DNA from: Silene latifolia
Taxonomy: Eukaryota; Streptophyta; Magnoliopsida; Caryophyllales; Caryophyllaceae
Direction of reading: 5' to 3'
NCBI RefSeq assembly: GCF_048544455.1
Contig: NC_133534.1
Coordinates: 31,882,217 to 31,946,216 of the forward strand
DNA: 64,000 nucleotides
The position numbers and the translations under genes were made by a program. Of the stretch, positions 49,500 through 61,783 are shown piece after piece (within the stretch, counting starts at the first letter, position 1; each line of letters starts with the position of its first letter). The notes beneath the pieces are model-generated. The model was given only the letters and a program-made list of their open reading frames with translations. It was not told the DNA's origin and made no database searches.

Positions 49500-50818
49500 T
49501 TAAGGGTAAAGGGCAAAATAGTTATCTTCTTGCCTACGGTGGATCCTAAAATCCATGCCTCCCATCATACCCATCAAGATATCAATGGCCGATGGCGGGA
49601 TGTTGGAAGGAGGAGGAATGTAGGGTCGGTAGAAAAGGGGATATGGGGGTATCTCCGCATAAGAGGGCCGAACAACATTAAGGAATAGTGGGATACCAAG
49701 GCTTGGACCTTGGGATGGTGGTGGTGCATGGGAAGGAGTAAGATGCGCCTCCTCATGTTTCCTAGGTAGTGGAGCCACAATCCTCTCAATGGGGAGGAGG
49801 TAGCTCGGCATAGGTGTAAGGTAGCTCGACCAAGGCTCGGTGGGAGGGAGGTCCCAACAAGGAAGGGTGAATGTAGTGCTCCCCTTGGTGTACCAATCAA
49901 TGCTTCCCAACTCACTATACTTGCACCATTTGTGAAACCGAAAGATAGCCTTCTCATCAATCAAAGTATCCACGGGTAGAGCTATATACCTCTCATCATC
50001 ATTAAACCTCGGACATAACACAATGGCCATCCTAGTCACAAGGCCACCCATCACAATTCCCTTGGACTTAGTCTGACCCCTTGCTAGAGCTTGGAACCGG
50101 ACAAGCAACTCAAGTGCGGGGTTAAAGTTGTATTTTGACAATCCTTGGACAATCAAATATGACTCAAGAAAAGTAATGTCAAGTTGACTAACGCTACCCG
50201 TGTCACTCCTACCATTGATAGTACCCGCAATAAATTGATGCCACACTCTAATGACCGGATGGTGAATGTAGAAAGCATGACACCTCCTAAAAACATTTAA
50301 TTCCAACCCGGTAATCGCTCTCCACAAGTGTGACTCCATGAACCCTATGGGTTTCTCAAGGTCGGTCTCGGGTATTTCAAGTCCAAAAATTTCACCAAAA
50401 CTACCCAAATGCATCCAGTGAGTTTCATTACACAACCTAAATTTCAAGCATAACCCATATCTTTCTCCTTCAAAAACTTTGAGACTACACAAGTATTCCA
50501 ATGTGAGGCTAAGATATGTCACGTCATGCATATTAAACATCGTCTCAAGACCCATTCCTCTAAAAAAGGACTCGGTTTAACTCTCAATACCAAGTTTATC
50601 CAAGATATTATGACAAATGAAATGAGTAGGCTCAAATTCCATACCTAGTAGTTTCACAAATCGTCTCCTATGCTTATTCTTGATGAATACTACTTCCGGG
50701 AAGTCCCCAAGTTGTTCTATTTTCGGTACTAACTCCTTTTCTTGCCTTTGGAACTCCGGTGGTGTATTAGAACCAATTCCCTTTCTTCTCTTTGTTCCTT
50801 TAGAAGTAGTAGTCTTAC
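49500..50818 (-). pseudogene. Athila-type ORF, unit 2, main part
   Basis: Copy of 23888-25206, with the same in-frame TAA at 50577-50579. The reading frame ends at the target duplication CTTAC (50814-50818), jumps the 3.19-kb solo LTR and resumes on the other side at 54005-54028, where an ATG at 54028 is in frame. The host reading frame is therefore visible on both flanks, which proves the LTR is an insertion. Protein family and features are as in unit 1. Confidence 0.8.
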
Positions 50819-53800
50819 TGTGGACAAGGCCCTCGGGAACTGCGTCCTCGGGATCCACACTAGGCATAATCGACTCGAGGTTCTTTCGAATCGAATTAAG
50901 ATAAATTAGAGTCGCCACCCTGTTTTTTGGGAACTTGGAACCGTTCAAGTCAACTTTACACCTTTCATCGAAAAGCATAAAGCCAATCGACTACGAGTGA
51001 TTAAAGATAAAGACTTGTACCCTATATCACTCGATTTGAATGACTCTCGTAATCCAATGGTATTTAGACGGATCCGCAAACCATAGATCTTGAGTAAGGG
51101 GTGAGGGTACGTGTTAGGAAGCCCATAAGGACACCTAACCCCGCCCGTCAATAACGGTCTCTACTAAGTCAAGTGTCGGATTTCAAACAAGGTCATAGCT
51201 ACTACGATATATGATGTGCAAACATCGTTTTAAAACCCTAACATGTGACAACAATTTCTATGTCGTTTTAGATGCAACTAAACTAACTTTGTCAAAGTTG
51301 TAATTTAGTCGTGGGTTGATTGATCTAACAACATATAAATGAAACAAACAAGGCTTGATGGGAATGGGGGGAGCCGTTGGGATCTATCCTATTACAACCC
51401 AGTCATTTCATGCCGACACAACGATAAATTAAAAATACAACTCGATCTAAAATACAACGCTATACACAAAATCGTACATGACGCATTACACGGCCATTCG
51501 GCCTAGAAATACGTGCACAAAGGGGTGGCCCACGGCTCACATGACTCACGGCCTTGGGTCACTCCTTGTAATGTGTGCTTTCACTTAATCTTATCGAATT
51601 AGACATTGGGTCACACACCAAAGCATGCATTAGCATAAATCGGGCCATGTTGCTTTAAACAACATGCGATTTACTACGCTCCTACATGCATTGGGGCACA
51701 ACCATCTAACCAAACAAGACTAAGGTTTTGAAAGAGATTTTGACTCGATAAAAGAAAGCTAACTCGAAAATTACAACTCGATAACAAACGATAAATTACA
51801 AGCGACAAAACAAATAAAGAACGAACGTTCCAAAACAAACGAAACAAGAAAAAACCAAAGGACACGGCCAAGCCTCACGGCCTAAAGCCACGTCCAACCC
51901 TAAGTCCTAGGTCGGGTTCATTAGTTAGATCGATTGATTGTGAAACAAATTCGAAAGCGGGCTAGAAAACAAGTTAGAAACGACGTTGATCGATTTGAAA
52001 AGATACCTTGCAAACGCGCATTCTACACGGCCTAAAGGGGTCCAATTAGGTCAAGTTTGCTAATTAATTTAACTCATCGAGTGTTAATAAGAAGGTGCTA
52101 ATCACGCACTCTTATACTAGCGAGAAATTAGGTGAAAGAGAGAGAGATGCATTCAATTAAGTTACAGAATTGTTAGTTGATTTTTAAAGCTACGTCGATG
52201 TACCCTAATGTTTCTAATTAGGTTATCAAATTGATCTAATGTAATTTAAATGAGTTATATGTTAACAATCAGAGGTCATACTAACATGTGACGGGTCCTA
52301 AGGTGGGTCGAATCACACGAGAGAAGAGAGGGGTCAAAAGCGAAGAGCGAAGTCAGAATTTGTTTTATTAATGCCCTACCTTGAACACGAGGATATGTAA
52401 ATGAGACGGGGGTGTACGACCGACTGATGTAGCGGTTTCTTTCCCATCTCAAGTCAACGCGGGTGTTCATGGTGGTACTTTAACTCATACTCGGACTAAA
52501 CTAGTTTCATAGTTAATAAGAACAATCGATAAACAAAAAGCGATAAACAAACAAAAACAAACTATAAAAAACAAACATAAAAAACGAAATAAAAGGGAGA
52601 AAGAGGAGGATTTGATGCACCCTCAACCTATATGTATCGTTGACACCGTCTTGGGTCGTAATCGATGATATATTTTATCTCGAGAGGCCGTCCACGTTTT
52701 TGGCAAATCTGGACAGCAACTTTCAAACAGCGATTTCTCTCTCGTTTCACGGTGAAAATTCGATTTAAAAGATGTTTTGAAAACTAGAAAGAGAGGAGAA
52801 CAGAGATCTTAAAGCAATCCCTGCTCTTTTTGAGTTATTGGGCACGAAAAACGAGCACAAACAGAACTGGACAGACAGGAACAAACAGCGAAAACAGAGT
52901 GTATAACACTGTTTTTCGAGGGATTTCGTGTACTCTCAAGGGCAATTTGGCTCGTAAATCTTTGTCTAATGTGTAGATGGATGTTATATGGTTAATTAGG
53001 AACAAGAAACTCGAGTTTTGATGGAGGTTTGAAGGAGGAACGAATTGTTTTTCGAAGAGGACACACAAACTGTTTCAGTTTGGATGTCGGTTTTGTGGAG
53101 GGTTTTTGAGAGGCAATTAGGGTTTTTTTTCTGAGGTTTAAAGCTTGCGAGTGAAGGTAGGATGTATGGAGAACTTAGAGGAATGAATGTATTTTGAAGG
53201 GGTGGTATTTATAAGGAGTTAAGGTAGGGTAAAAGGGAGGAGAGGCAGACGGGCTCTCGGTGAGCATAACTCTTTGTCCCCAAGACTTTTGGGGGTTTTC
53301 TAGGGTTCGTATGGGGGGTTTTCTTGGTGGTTAAGGTAAGGTAATATGGGTAGGATATTAGGGTATGGGTTAGGGTTAGGGTTAATGGGCACGGGTTTTG
53401 GTGGTATTTGGAGCGGGTTTTGGGCTCGGGATTGAGCTACAAAACAGGGGGGGCTGTTTCGTGTTTTGCGGGCTGGTTGGGGATGATTTGGGGCATGGTT
53501 TGGGCGGTGGTTATGGGGTTCGAACTGGGGTTGGATGGGTAGTGGCTTAGGTTGATTAGTTTACTCGATATTCGTGCCAACTCGTAAAGAAAACGGGCTC
53601 AAAAACCGAGCTAAAATCGAGCTCAAAAACGTGTGGTTGAAACGAGTTCTTTTCGATTTTTAAATCGATTTTTCAAATCAATTAACACATTAAAATAAAT
53701 GATTTTTCAAACCAAATATACTCATAAAATGATTTTTCAAATCAAATATTTATTTTATTTTCAATAAAATAAACTTGAGAAAATAAATTCAAAATAAAAT

Positions 53801-54004
53801 AAAATAAATTGAATTCACCTAAAAAAAGCTTTAATTTAAATATCATTTAAATTAATAAAATACTCCGTCGACAACGCTCATTCTACATCGTAAAACGAAC
53901 CCAAATAATGACAATGACAACTAAAGAATACATGTGTCCTATCATCATCGGGTGTTTGTCGGGTTCTCTATAAATTCCAATATCGACGGATACGGGTATC
54001 TACA
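50819..54004 (-). mobile_element. Solo LTR copy 3, inserted in the Athila ORF, unit 2
   Basis: Duplicate of 25207-28385 with perfect CTTAC on both sides (50814-50818, 54005-54009). Small differences from copy 2 are concentrated at about 53255-53285 and 53445-53460. Confidence 0.88.
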
Positions 54005-54955
54005 CTTACTGTTGCCCCAAAAACTCATTGTTGTTGTCTTATAATCCACCAAGAATAACTACCCAAAAATGCTTCAAATCTTCACAAATAAGAACCAATC
54101 AACCTTGAAAATACCTTATTAGAACACTAGAAGCAATGAATTGAACCTAGAAGGCAAACATCAAACCCGAAATGTAAGATGGAGCTCACGGATTTCTGAA
54201 GCCCCAAATTTTAAAGTGATGAAAATGGGTGATTTTTAGTATGTAGAAAGTTGAAATGTTAGTTTTTATTGTGTAGAAATGGATTAGGATGATTTTTAGA
54301 GTAATTAGATAGTGATTTGGTTGAATTTGATGGACATTTGAGTGATTTTTGTGAGTTGGGGTTGTAGAAGATGAAGATGGTAGGTGAGATTGATGTGCAT
54401 TGCAATGTCACGACCTTATTGTAGGAGAAGCACAGGTTTCTAGCTTAACACGGGCGGGCTGGGCTGATCTCGCTCGTTTTGTGATGCATTTTGGATAATT
54501 CATGCTCAACCCGCTCGAGTCAAGGCTGACTCGCTTGAGTTGGGACTTGACTCGCTCGAGTCATATTTGACCTGCTCGAGTTGGGGCTTTGGGACGCTCG
54601 GGTTCTCAGGAACTCGCCCGTTTTCTAATGCAGAGAATTTTTTTTCTTCCTTTGGACTTTAACTCGCGCGAGTTGAGCTCGGTTCCCACGGATTAATGCA
54701 TTGTTTGGCCCAACACTTCTATAATGATAAGTAGGATACGCACAAGCCCAAATTCTCCATTTCCTTCATTTCTTTACATTTCCTACCTTCTCATTTTCAT
54801 CAATTTCCTTCAAAAAGCTCAATTAAAATATGAGATCCCTCCTTTTCAACTCTCATGCAATTTATTAAATGAATGCAAATCTACACTAAATGCATATATA
54901 CAAGTTAATGGTTATTGAGGAACTCCATCAAACCAAAGATTGTTGATTAATAAAT
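54005..54955 (-). other. Athila-like internal region between the gag remnant and ORF
   Basis: It holds the first codons of the Athila-type ORF (ATG at 54028), the end of the duplicated unit at 54478, and at 54505-54680 a GC-richer stretch with repeated CTCGCTCGAGTC/GCTCGAGTT palindromes. No other coding region is convincing. Confidence 0.5.
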
Positions 54956-56062
54956 TCATGTCAAAATATCACTGGCACTTAAAGCACGTAGAAGTCGGTC
55001 AAATTCTTGGGAGTGAGATGTAAAAAGGCATGGATAACAACACAAGATTATACAATTGAAAAATGCCCAAGTAATAGACCGAACAATCATGTTAAGAACA
55101 CTATGACAAAAATCATAAGAGATGTGATGGATGGAAGGGGCATGAAACGGGTAATCACTTAACATTTCACTCAACTCGTCCTCCAAATAGTCAAATTCAC
55201 CACATTCAAGGCAAGTACTCTCATTATCATCCAAGATGACTTCAATGGTGTCTATTAGGGGTTCCCAAATATCATCATAATCCTCATCCCAACAAGGACC
55301 ATTGTCATAGGGGTTGTTGTAACAAGGCTCACCAAGTTCAACACAATTGTCTCCCTCTAACATGTCATCCTCAAAGGGTGAGTCTTCACTCAAGCTCACA
55401 TCCATCGCACCCTCACTTTGCTCATTAACATCAAATTCCATGAAAGTTGAGTTCGTTGGTACACAAGAAGAGTAAGGTGACGGCATCCAAGCATTGGTTT
55501 CACAATCAAGAATGTACTCCTCATCATCATCACTCTCTTCATCTATCACTACATCTTCCCAAGGAGGGGCAAATTTGTGAACATATTAGGTTGGCTCAAG
55601 GTTATAGGAATGTGTCTCATTCTCATATATCTCATTTTCATCATAGTTTTCCTCAATGAATTTTTGAAATGTGGTATTTATCGCTTCCAACATACCTTCC
55701 TTGGCTCTTTCAATGATGTCATGTACAATTTGCTTAAGACATTCGGTGGCCATGAACTCAACAAATTCCGAAAATTCCTCACAACTCATCTCACATATCC
55801 TACCACCACTCAAGTGAAATGCTAAGTTGCGGGTTTCAAGGTTCATGCCGTTATAAACAACACAACATGCTTCATAATTTGAAAGAGTAAAACCATGATG
55901 CCAAGCATGAGTCATATAATCTTTAAATCTTGCAATATACTTATCAAGTGACTCATTTTCAAATTGCCAAAAAGTTAAAGTAGACATGTTGAACAAATGA
56001 AATAAGGCAAGTACAAGAAATAAAATTCTCAAGGAATCAAGATCCCTCAAGAAGAAGCACAA
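54956..56062 (-). pseudogene. Gag-like protein of an Athila/Tat-type element
   Basis: A single minus-strand frame with one internal stop (near 55586). The first half shows FWQFENESLDKYIARFKDYM, HHGFTLSNYEACCVVYNGMN, ETRNLAFHLSGGRI and SEFVEFMA, the pattern of the Ty3/gypsy gag domain (F-Q-ESL-RFK ... HG ... YNG ... GG). The second half is very acidic (EESDDDEEY, DNCVELGEPC, WDEDYDDIWEP) and ends with a hydrophobic, Cys-rich stretch of about 20 residues followed by SHSQEFDRLLRALSAS. The usual N-terminal half of gag is missing and no polymerase follows, so the element is either deleted or non-autonomous. The likely original start is unclear; the first ATG is at 55987. Confidence 0.65.
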
Positions 56063-56102
56063 CTAAAACTAGACAAAAGAACGATTCAAATACACAACAC
56101 CG

Positions 56103-56120
56103 TCCCCGGCAACGGCGCCA
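56103..56120 (-). promoter_or_regulatory. Primer-binding site for tRNA-Asp (Athila type)
   Basis: On the minus strand it reads TGGCGCCGTTGCCGGGGA, 18 bases complementary to the 3' end of plant tRNA-Asp, the primer described for Athila-clade elements. It sits three to eight bases from the LTR and fixes the orientation as minus. Confidence 0.88.
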
Positions 56121-56157
56121 TTTTGATGTGATAGGTCGTTGTCCGCTATCAAACACA

Positions 56158-57970
56158 TTTATACCCAATTACTAGCATAGCAAGCAAGTCGGGGTCGAAC
56201 CCAAAGGACGGGGGTACTCAAATTGTTCAATCTAATGGTAGTTGCACTAGGGTTATCACAATTGGTTGGGTTGATGATTCTAAACTAATGAAAGCAATGA
56301 AAGGTAAATCAAGCAATAAAACAAGGATGTGAACAAATGATTTAACAATACTAGGGAATCATGGGATCATACTGGAATCATGGTGAGATAAAACAAACAA
56401 GTTTCATAGATGCAAACAATTATTATTGTTGGAATCAAGTTAGTGTATATCTTACAATTCCTAGGGAAACTTAAGTCTCGGAGCCGAGTCGCTCAAGACT
56501 TTACAACACCTACAAGTCGACTTGGTTTTCCCTATTCATGGTGAGATAACATAAATGAGTCCTAGGAAGATTTGGGTCCCTGAGCCGAGTCGGTGAAGAC
56601 TTTACAACACCTACAATCGACTTAATTATTCCTAAATCAACTATATGCATGGTCTAACATGCCTTCAGTTGGTTTATGTCTTACAAGTCTTGTTGAAAGG
56701 ATAAAAGAATCAAGCTAGGTTGTCAATCAAACAATTTATCAAACATGACATGTGCATAAGTTGAGAATACAATAAGCAAGCATTAATATGAACTTATTAA
56801 GCATAAATATTCCCCATGATTAACTCCCCTAATCCCCCACTAATCCCTAGTTAAGAGAGTACTCACTACTCATCATTATTATTATGTTAGCAATGGTGTC
56901 AAACATTACAACACAAGTGAACACGATGAAAGAGTGAAACAATAAACAATAATTAAGTAAAGAGTGAAGGAATTATACCAATCTTAAGATGAACAAATGG
57001 AAAGGAAAGAATAATTGAAGAGAACTTGATTGATTGATGAAGAGTTGTCGATTCTCCAAATAATTGATTCGGTCTAAACTTTGTCGTCTAAGCTTGCCAA
57101 TCAAAATAATATTTATAATATTAAATAATTACACTTAGTAGAGTGGCAAGTAAAGGTCGGATCCCAAGGAATGGGTATTGTATTGATTTATCGGTTGTAG
57201 AGAGTTACGTCTTAGGGTGTCACAATTTGGGTTGAGTTTGAGGTTTGCAATCTAAACTACTTAATAATGAAATGTAAAGAACTGAAAGCAAGACAAAGCA
57301 AGTAAATAAAAATGGTTTGTAAACAATTGATTAAGGTATTAGGGTGTCATGGGTTCATAAGGAAATCATGGTGAGATCTTATAAATAAGTTTCATGGATG
57401 CAAGAAAATTATTGTTGTAGTGGAGTCGAGTTAGTTTATATCTTATAACTCCTAGGAAGGTTTGGGTCTCGGAGCCGAGTCGGTCAAGACTTTACAACAC
57501 CTACAAGTCGAATTTGCTTCTATTCAACTATATGCATGGTCTAACAAGCCTTGAGTTGGTTTATGTCTTACAAGTCTTGTTGAATGGATAAGAGATTCAT
57601 GCTAGGTTGTCAATCAAGCATTTCATCAATCATAACATGTACATAAGTTGAAACTACAACAACCAAGCAATAATATGAACTTATTAAGTTAAGATCTACC
57701 CCATGATTAATTCCGCTAATCCCCTATTAACCCTAGCTAGGAGACTACTCACTCATGATCATGGTAAACATGCTAATAAGGGTGTTAATCATATTAACAA
57801 GGTTAACCATGGTAAATGAGTAATGAAATAAACAATAATTAAGCAATGGATAAAAGGAATTGCACTAACTGAGGATGATCCAAATAATAAGGAAAGAATA
57901 ATAGAAGAAAACTTGATGAATGATGAAGAGTTGCCAATTCTCCAATAAACCCAAATAGTCTTCAAATTAC
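56158..57970. repeat. Diverged tandem duplication, about 0.9 kb per unit
   Basis: Unit a (56158-57080) and unit b (57105-57970) share order and wording: GGGTCTCGGAGCCGAGTCGG...CAAGACTTTACAACACCTACAA, CTATATGCATGGTCTAACA, CTTGTTGAAWGGATAA, GCTAGGTTGTCAATCAA, CCCCATGATTAA and GGAAAGAATAAT.GAAGA. Unit a also has an inner duplication of the GAGCCGAGTCG...TTACAACACC segment (about 56475-56530 and 56580-56625). Confidence 0.75.
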
Positions 57971-58123
57971 CCAACTAAATATAAGAACACTTAAATGATT
58001 AAGGAAAGATTAAGATTTGATTAAGATTGAATAATGTAATTACAACTTGATTAATACTAATAAACTCTACTAAAACTTGATTAGAAATTGGTAATTAATC
58101 TTCTAATACAATGGGGTTTTAAG

Positions 58124-59450
58124 TTGGAGTATGTGTCCTCGACAATAATGCGATCACATGTTTAAATCTCATATTAAGAATGCTAAAGGGAATGTAATAT
58201 TTTATTGTCAACTGATCTACATTAATCAGTAATGATTGACTGACTAGAGTTTGACATTACTGTCGTATGACGGTGGTGATCAGTTGATCCCTTAAGGTCA
58301 TACCTCTAGGGTAACGCTCTTAATTGATTAATTAATTAATTGTATGATGATACAAGTTAATTAATTCCTTAAATTTGAACAAATGATTTTGTGAGTAATG
58401 ATACGTATCTTATTGTAATTCGATTAAATGAGATTCGTACTAAGTAATTAAATTGTTTTATTACTTAAAGTTTATTTATTTTTTATGAAACAATTTTGAT
58501 AAGAATGAATGGTTTATTATAAATACAAGTAGTTGTGATTTATAATTCTATGACCCATTTTAAGTAATTGTAATTGTGAATTAGTAGTTAATTTTTGTAT
58601 GTGATTTATTTTGTTTATATAATGATTTTTAATAAGTTAAAAATGCATTTTTTGAATTACATGTATAGTTACATGACCAATATGTCATACTATACAAATT
58701 GACATTTGACAAACTTGAAATGGATCCATTTTATCTTTTGTGAGCCGTGTAAATGGGCGAATAAGAGGAAATTGTACTTTGATTATTTTAATTAAGTGGA
58801 AGGCATAATCATAACCTACTAATGATAGGTTTGCATGGCTAAACTCTTGAGAAGAGAAATATGCAAAAGCATTGGGCACTCTTCCCCTATGCTACCCGGC
58901 CACCCTTGTAAATTGGGAGAGTTTTTTCTCTTCCAATTTACACAATTCATTCTTATAAGTTTATTACTTGCTTAACAACTTATCTCTCTAGTTATTGTTA
59001 TTGAACACTCTAGAAAAATCTCACATTATCTCTAATATTATTCTCTCATTACTAGAAGTAGTATACTAATAATATTAATACTAATTTAAGGATACAAATA
59101 CTAATTTCTAGTAACAAAATTAGTACTTTGATTAAGGGTGATTACCTTGGTACAATCCTTAAGGAGTAGATCGCATCATTGGCTCTAGGGTTTTTCTTGG
59201 GCATTTGGATTTTTTCTTTAAGAAGACTAACTTGGTAGGAGAACAATTTAGTATAAACCATTCGACCATCATTGTAAGAATAATTGATTTTTCTTCTTAC
59301 TTTGTATTTTGTTATGCATGCATAAGTTCCTTTTAGTTCATGACTTAACTAATAAACACATAGTTATTAGAAGTGTCTAATAAGAGATTGATGAATCTTA
59401 CAATTTATACTAAGTACAAGTATTAGGGTAACTAAGGACTTAAATGACGA
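58124..59450. mobile_element. Possible nested solo LTR (copia-like)
   Basis: TTGGAGTATGTGTCCTCGAC at 58124 resembles the start of some copia LTRs, and TTAAG occurs just before (58119-58123) and after (59451-59455), a possible target duplication. The AT-rich composition and absence of coding fit an LTR. The ends are not a clean TG...CA, so the limits are tentative. Confidence 0.33.
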
Positions 59451-61050
59451 TTAAGTCCCTAAGAAGAAGATTAACGCCTTGCAAGTCCCTATGGAGCCGC
59501 TCGACCTAACCCTATTGGACGCCTATGCTGTAAGAGAATTCGCCCGTCCTTCTTGTGGGACGCTCGGGCAGAGTACTTAGACGCCTGTCTTAAACATCAA
59601 GACGCTCGGGCTGAGCTAGGGACGCCCGTCCCATAGGCCAGTATGGCTTCTTATTCAATTGGCTGCTTCAAGATCCGTGGGAATCGTTGAGGAGCCTTGG
59701 GGGTCCTTCATCATTGCACAAGTAATTGTTCTGTCTAATTAGGCCTTTAGTATCGGTCTCTTCCTTGTTGCTTGGTCGTTAGATGTTATCTATTTAGTTC
59801 CAAATTGTTCCATATATGCAAGGTTAGTATTCCTCTCCTACCAAGGACACAAAACCTCAAAGAATATGCAAAGTGGGAAGCTAAAGATAAGAAATGACCC
59901 TAATACATGCGAGAAAGCATAGAAACGAGGCTAGTTCGGGGACTGAAAGTGTGCAAATATGAGTCACAACAAATATCCCCAAACCGAACCTTTGATCGTC
60001 CCGAGAAGAGGTGACTTAAACTATGACCTTTATTAATACTACTAGCCGATGTGAGACATTAGCGGGTCTCACTCCGCCCCTTCAACTCACAACAAGACAC
60101 ATATGAGGTAAGCTGCCTTCTTGCAAGGAAAGGTGGGGCTTGCCAAAATGGCGATGCATCCTAACATTTAAGCACATAAAAACAAGTAGGGGATGCATCA
60201 ACAAAAAGAATAGCCACTTTTATCATCTAAGTGGCGGAAATCACCTACAAGGGAAGCAATTTAAGGGCACACACTCCATCATAGATATTGGTTCTCCTAG
60301 TTACTAAGTCCAAGAGAATACAAACAAGTCACCTCCAAGTTGTGTTAAACTAGAGTACCTTTATCCACAATCTCTAAATGATTTTGTCAAGAGCCTAGTC
60401 CCTATGGTGTTAGAAACATTGTAGGATAGCGGAATTCCCCCTCTTGCCTAGACAAGAAGAAGGGTCGTCCCCTCTCCACCATGCAACAAAGTAGGATCAC
60501 CATTGGGCAAAAGGGTTTTAAAGTTTATGAGTTTCATCGATAGTAGTTTGCTTTTTGGGTTTATTTTTCCCCCATTTTTGTAGCATTTGACGATTAAGAA
60601 CATGCTATTTTTTGATGCTTTGGCATTTTCAACTTTTTGCATTTTCCTTGAACATTTTTCAAAGTAACCCCATTTGTAGCAAGGGTACTTCTATTATAAG
60701 CATAGGAGTCTATTTTTTCTCCTCTTTTTCTCCCATACAACAAGTAATAACAAGATGAATTTTACAAGTATAAAACAAGCTCAAAACAGTCCCGAAAGAC
60801 GACATAAAATCGTCCCAAATTTCAGCACCAAAAACTGTCTTTCACGGCTCAAAAACTGCACCAAAACAACACACAAAACCACATGTGAATTAAAGCTACT
60901 AAATCCCTTGAAATGGGCACACAAGAGGACCAACAAAGCAACATATTCAACCAAAATGAAGGAAAGCATAAAGAACCAAACTTTAACATATAAATAAGCT
61001 AAAACGAGTTAGTAGGGTATAATTTCGACACTTTGTCGAGTAACCTATCA

Positions 61051-61783
61051 CCTTTACCTCGAAAGCTCTTTAATCCTCAAGTGAATGGTCCACAATGTAA
61101 GAGTCTCCCTCCGAGTCTTTAAACTCTTCACCTAGAAGCAAGAAAACGGGAAGTTTAGGCTAAAAACCGAAACTCTTATAAGATGGCAATTTTCAAAACC
61201 TCCACAAGAGTAGAACTTTCTTATCTATAAAGATGAAGGATGGAAAGGGGAAGAGAATGGCGCAAGAATTAGCTAAAACGGTCGCGAAACGGAAGAGAAA
61301 TCTAAGATTGAAGGTGAAGCTTTAATGGTGTTTTCATGTTTTGTATGTGTTCTGTATGTTGTACGAAAATAGAGCAAGGTAGAAGGAGTAGGCGGGATGT
61401 ATGTGATTTTGAGGGAAGAAAATGATTATTTAAGTATAAAGTGTAAAGTGAGTGGTGTGTGTTGTCAATTTTTGGTTGGTCCACAATTAACCTAGGTTCA
61501 AAAGTGAAATGTGACGGTCATTTGCTACACGGAAATACCTCTCAAGTCTAATATAACTTAAGACATAAATTATTATTATTACCACCATTATTACTATCCG
61601 ACTAGAAATATATATTTATATAAATTAAGCCTTAAAAATATAATTTTATAAAAATTAGGCTTAAAAATATAATTAATTAAATTAAGTAACATCTTTATAA
61701 AAAACGGATTTAAAATATAAATAAAATAATAAAATGGCTAAATAAATTATAAATGCCAAAACGGAAAATTCGCGGGTGTTACA
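61051..61783 (-). repeat. Fragment of an inverted Ty3/gypsy LTR
   Basis: On the minus strand it begins TGTAACACCCGCGAATTTTC at 61783, as many Tekay/Del-type LTRs do, and shows a TATA-like TATACTTAAATA near 61430. It runs to 61050, where it is cut by the LTR of the Athila-like element. Its right end lies inside the integrase gene of the next element, with opposite orientation. Confidence 0.55.

Larger units (their letters stand above)
28899..54478 (+). repeat. Tandem duplication unit 2 (with E1 inserted)
   Basis: Direct copy of unit 1. Without the 10,940-bp E1 and its 5-bp target duplication, it would be about 14.6 kb, equal to unit 1. Its right end at 54478 runs on without break into the Athila-like element, so unit 2 keeps the original right flank and unit 1 the original left flank. 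Confidence 0.9.
56124..61050 (-). repeat. 5' LTR of the Athila-like element (about 4.9 kb with insertions)
   Basis: The minus strand starts TGATAGGTTACTCG at 61050 and ends GACCTATCACATCA at 56124, next to the PBS. The inverted TGATAGGT/ACCTATCA ends and PBS position support these limits. Inside are a diverged tandem duplication (56158-57080 and 57105-57970), a probable nested LTR at 58124-59450, and GACGCCCGTC/GACGCTCGGG motifs at 59500-59640. Small open frames here are not convincing genes. No second copy of this LTR is in the window, so the 3' side of the element is missing or lies outside. Confidence 0.6.

Noticed and set aside
55447..55825. Plus-strand frames opposite the gag remnant
   Set aside because: Antisense shadows of the minus-strand gag-like frame; no family pattern.
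56103..56120. Possible tRNA gene fragment (tRNA-Asp 3' end)
   Set aside because: Only the 18-base primer complement is present, next to an LTR; it is a primer-binding site.
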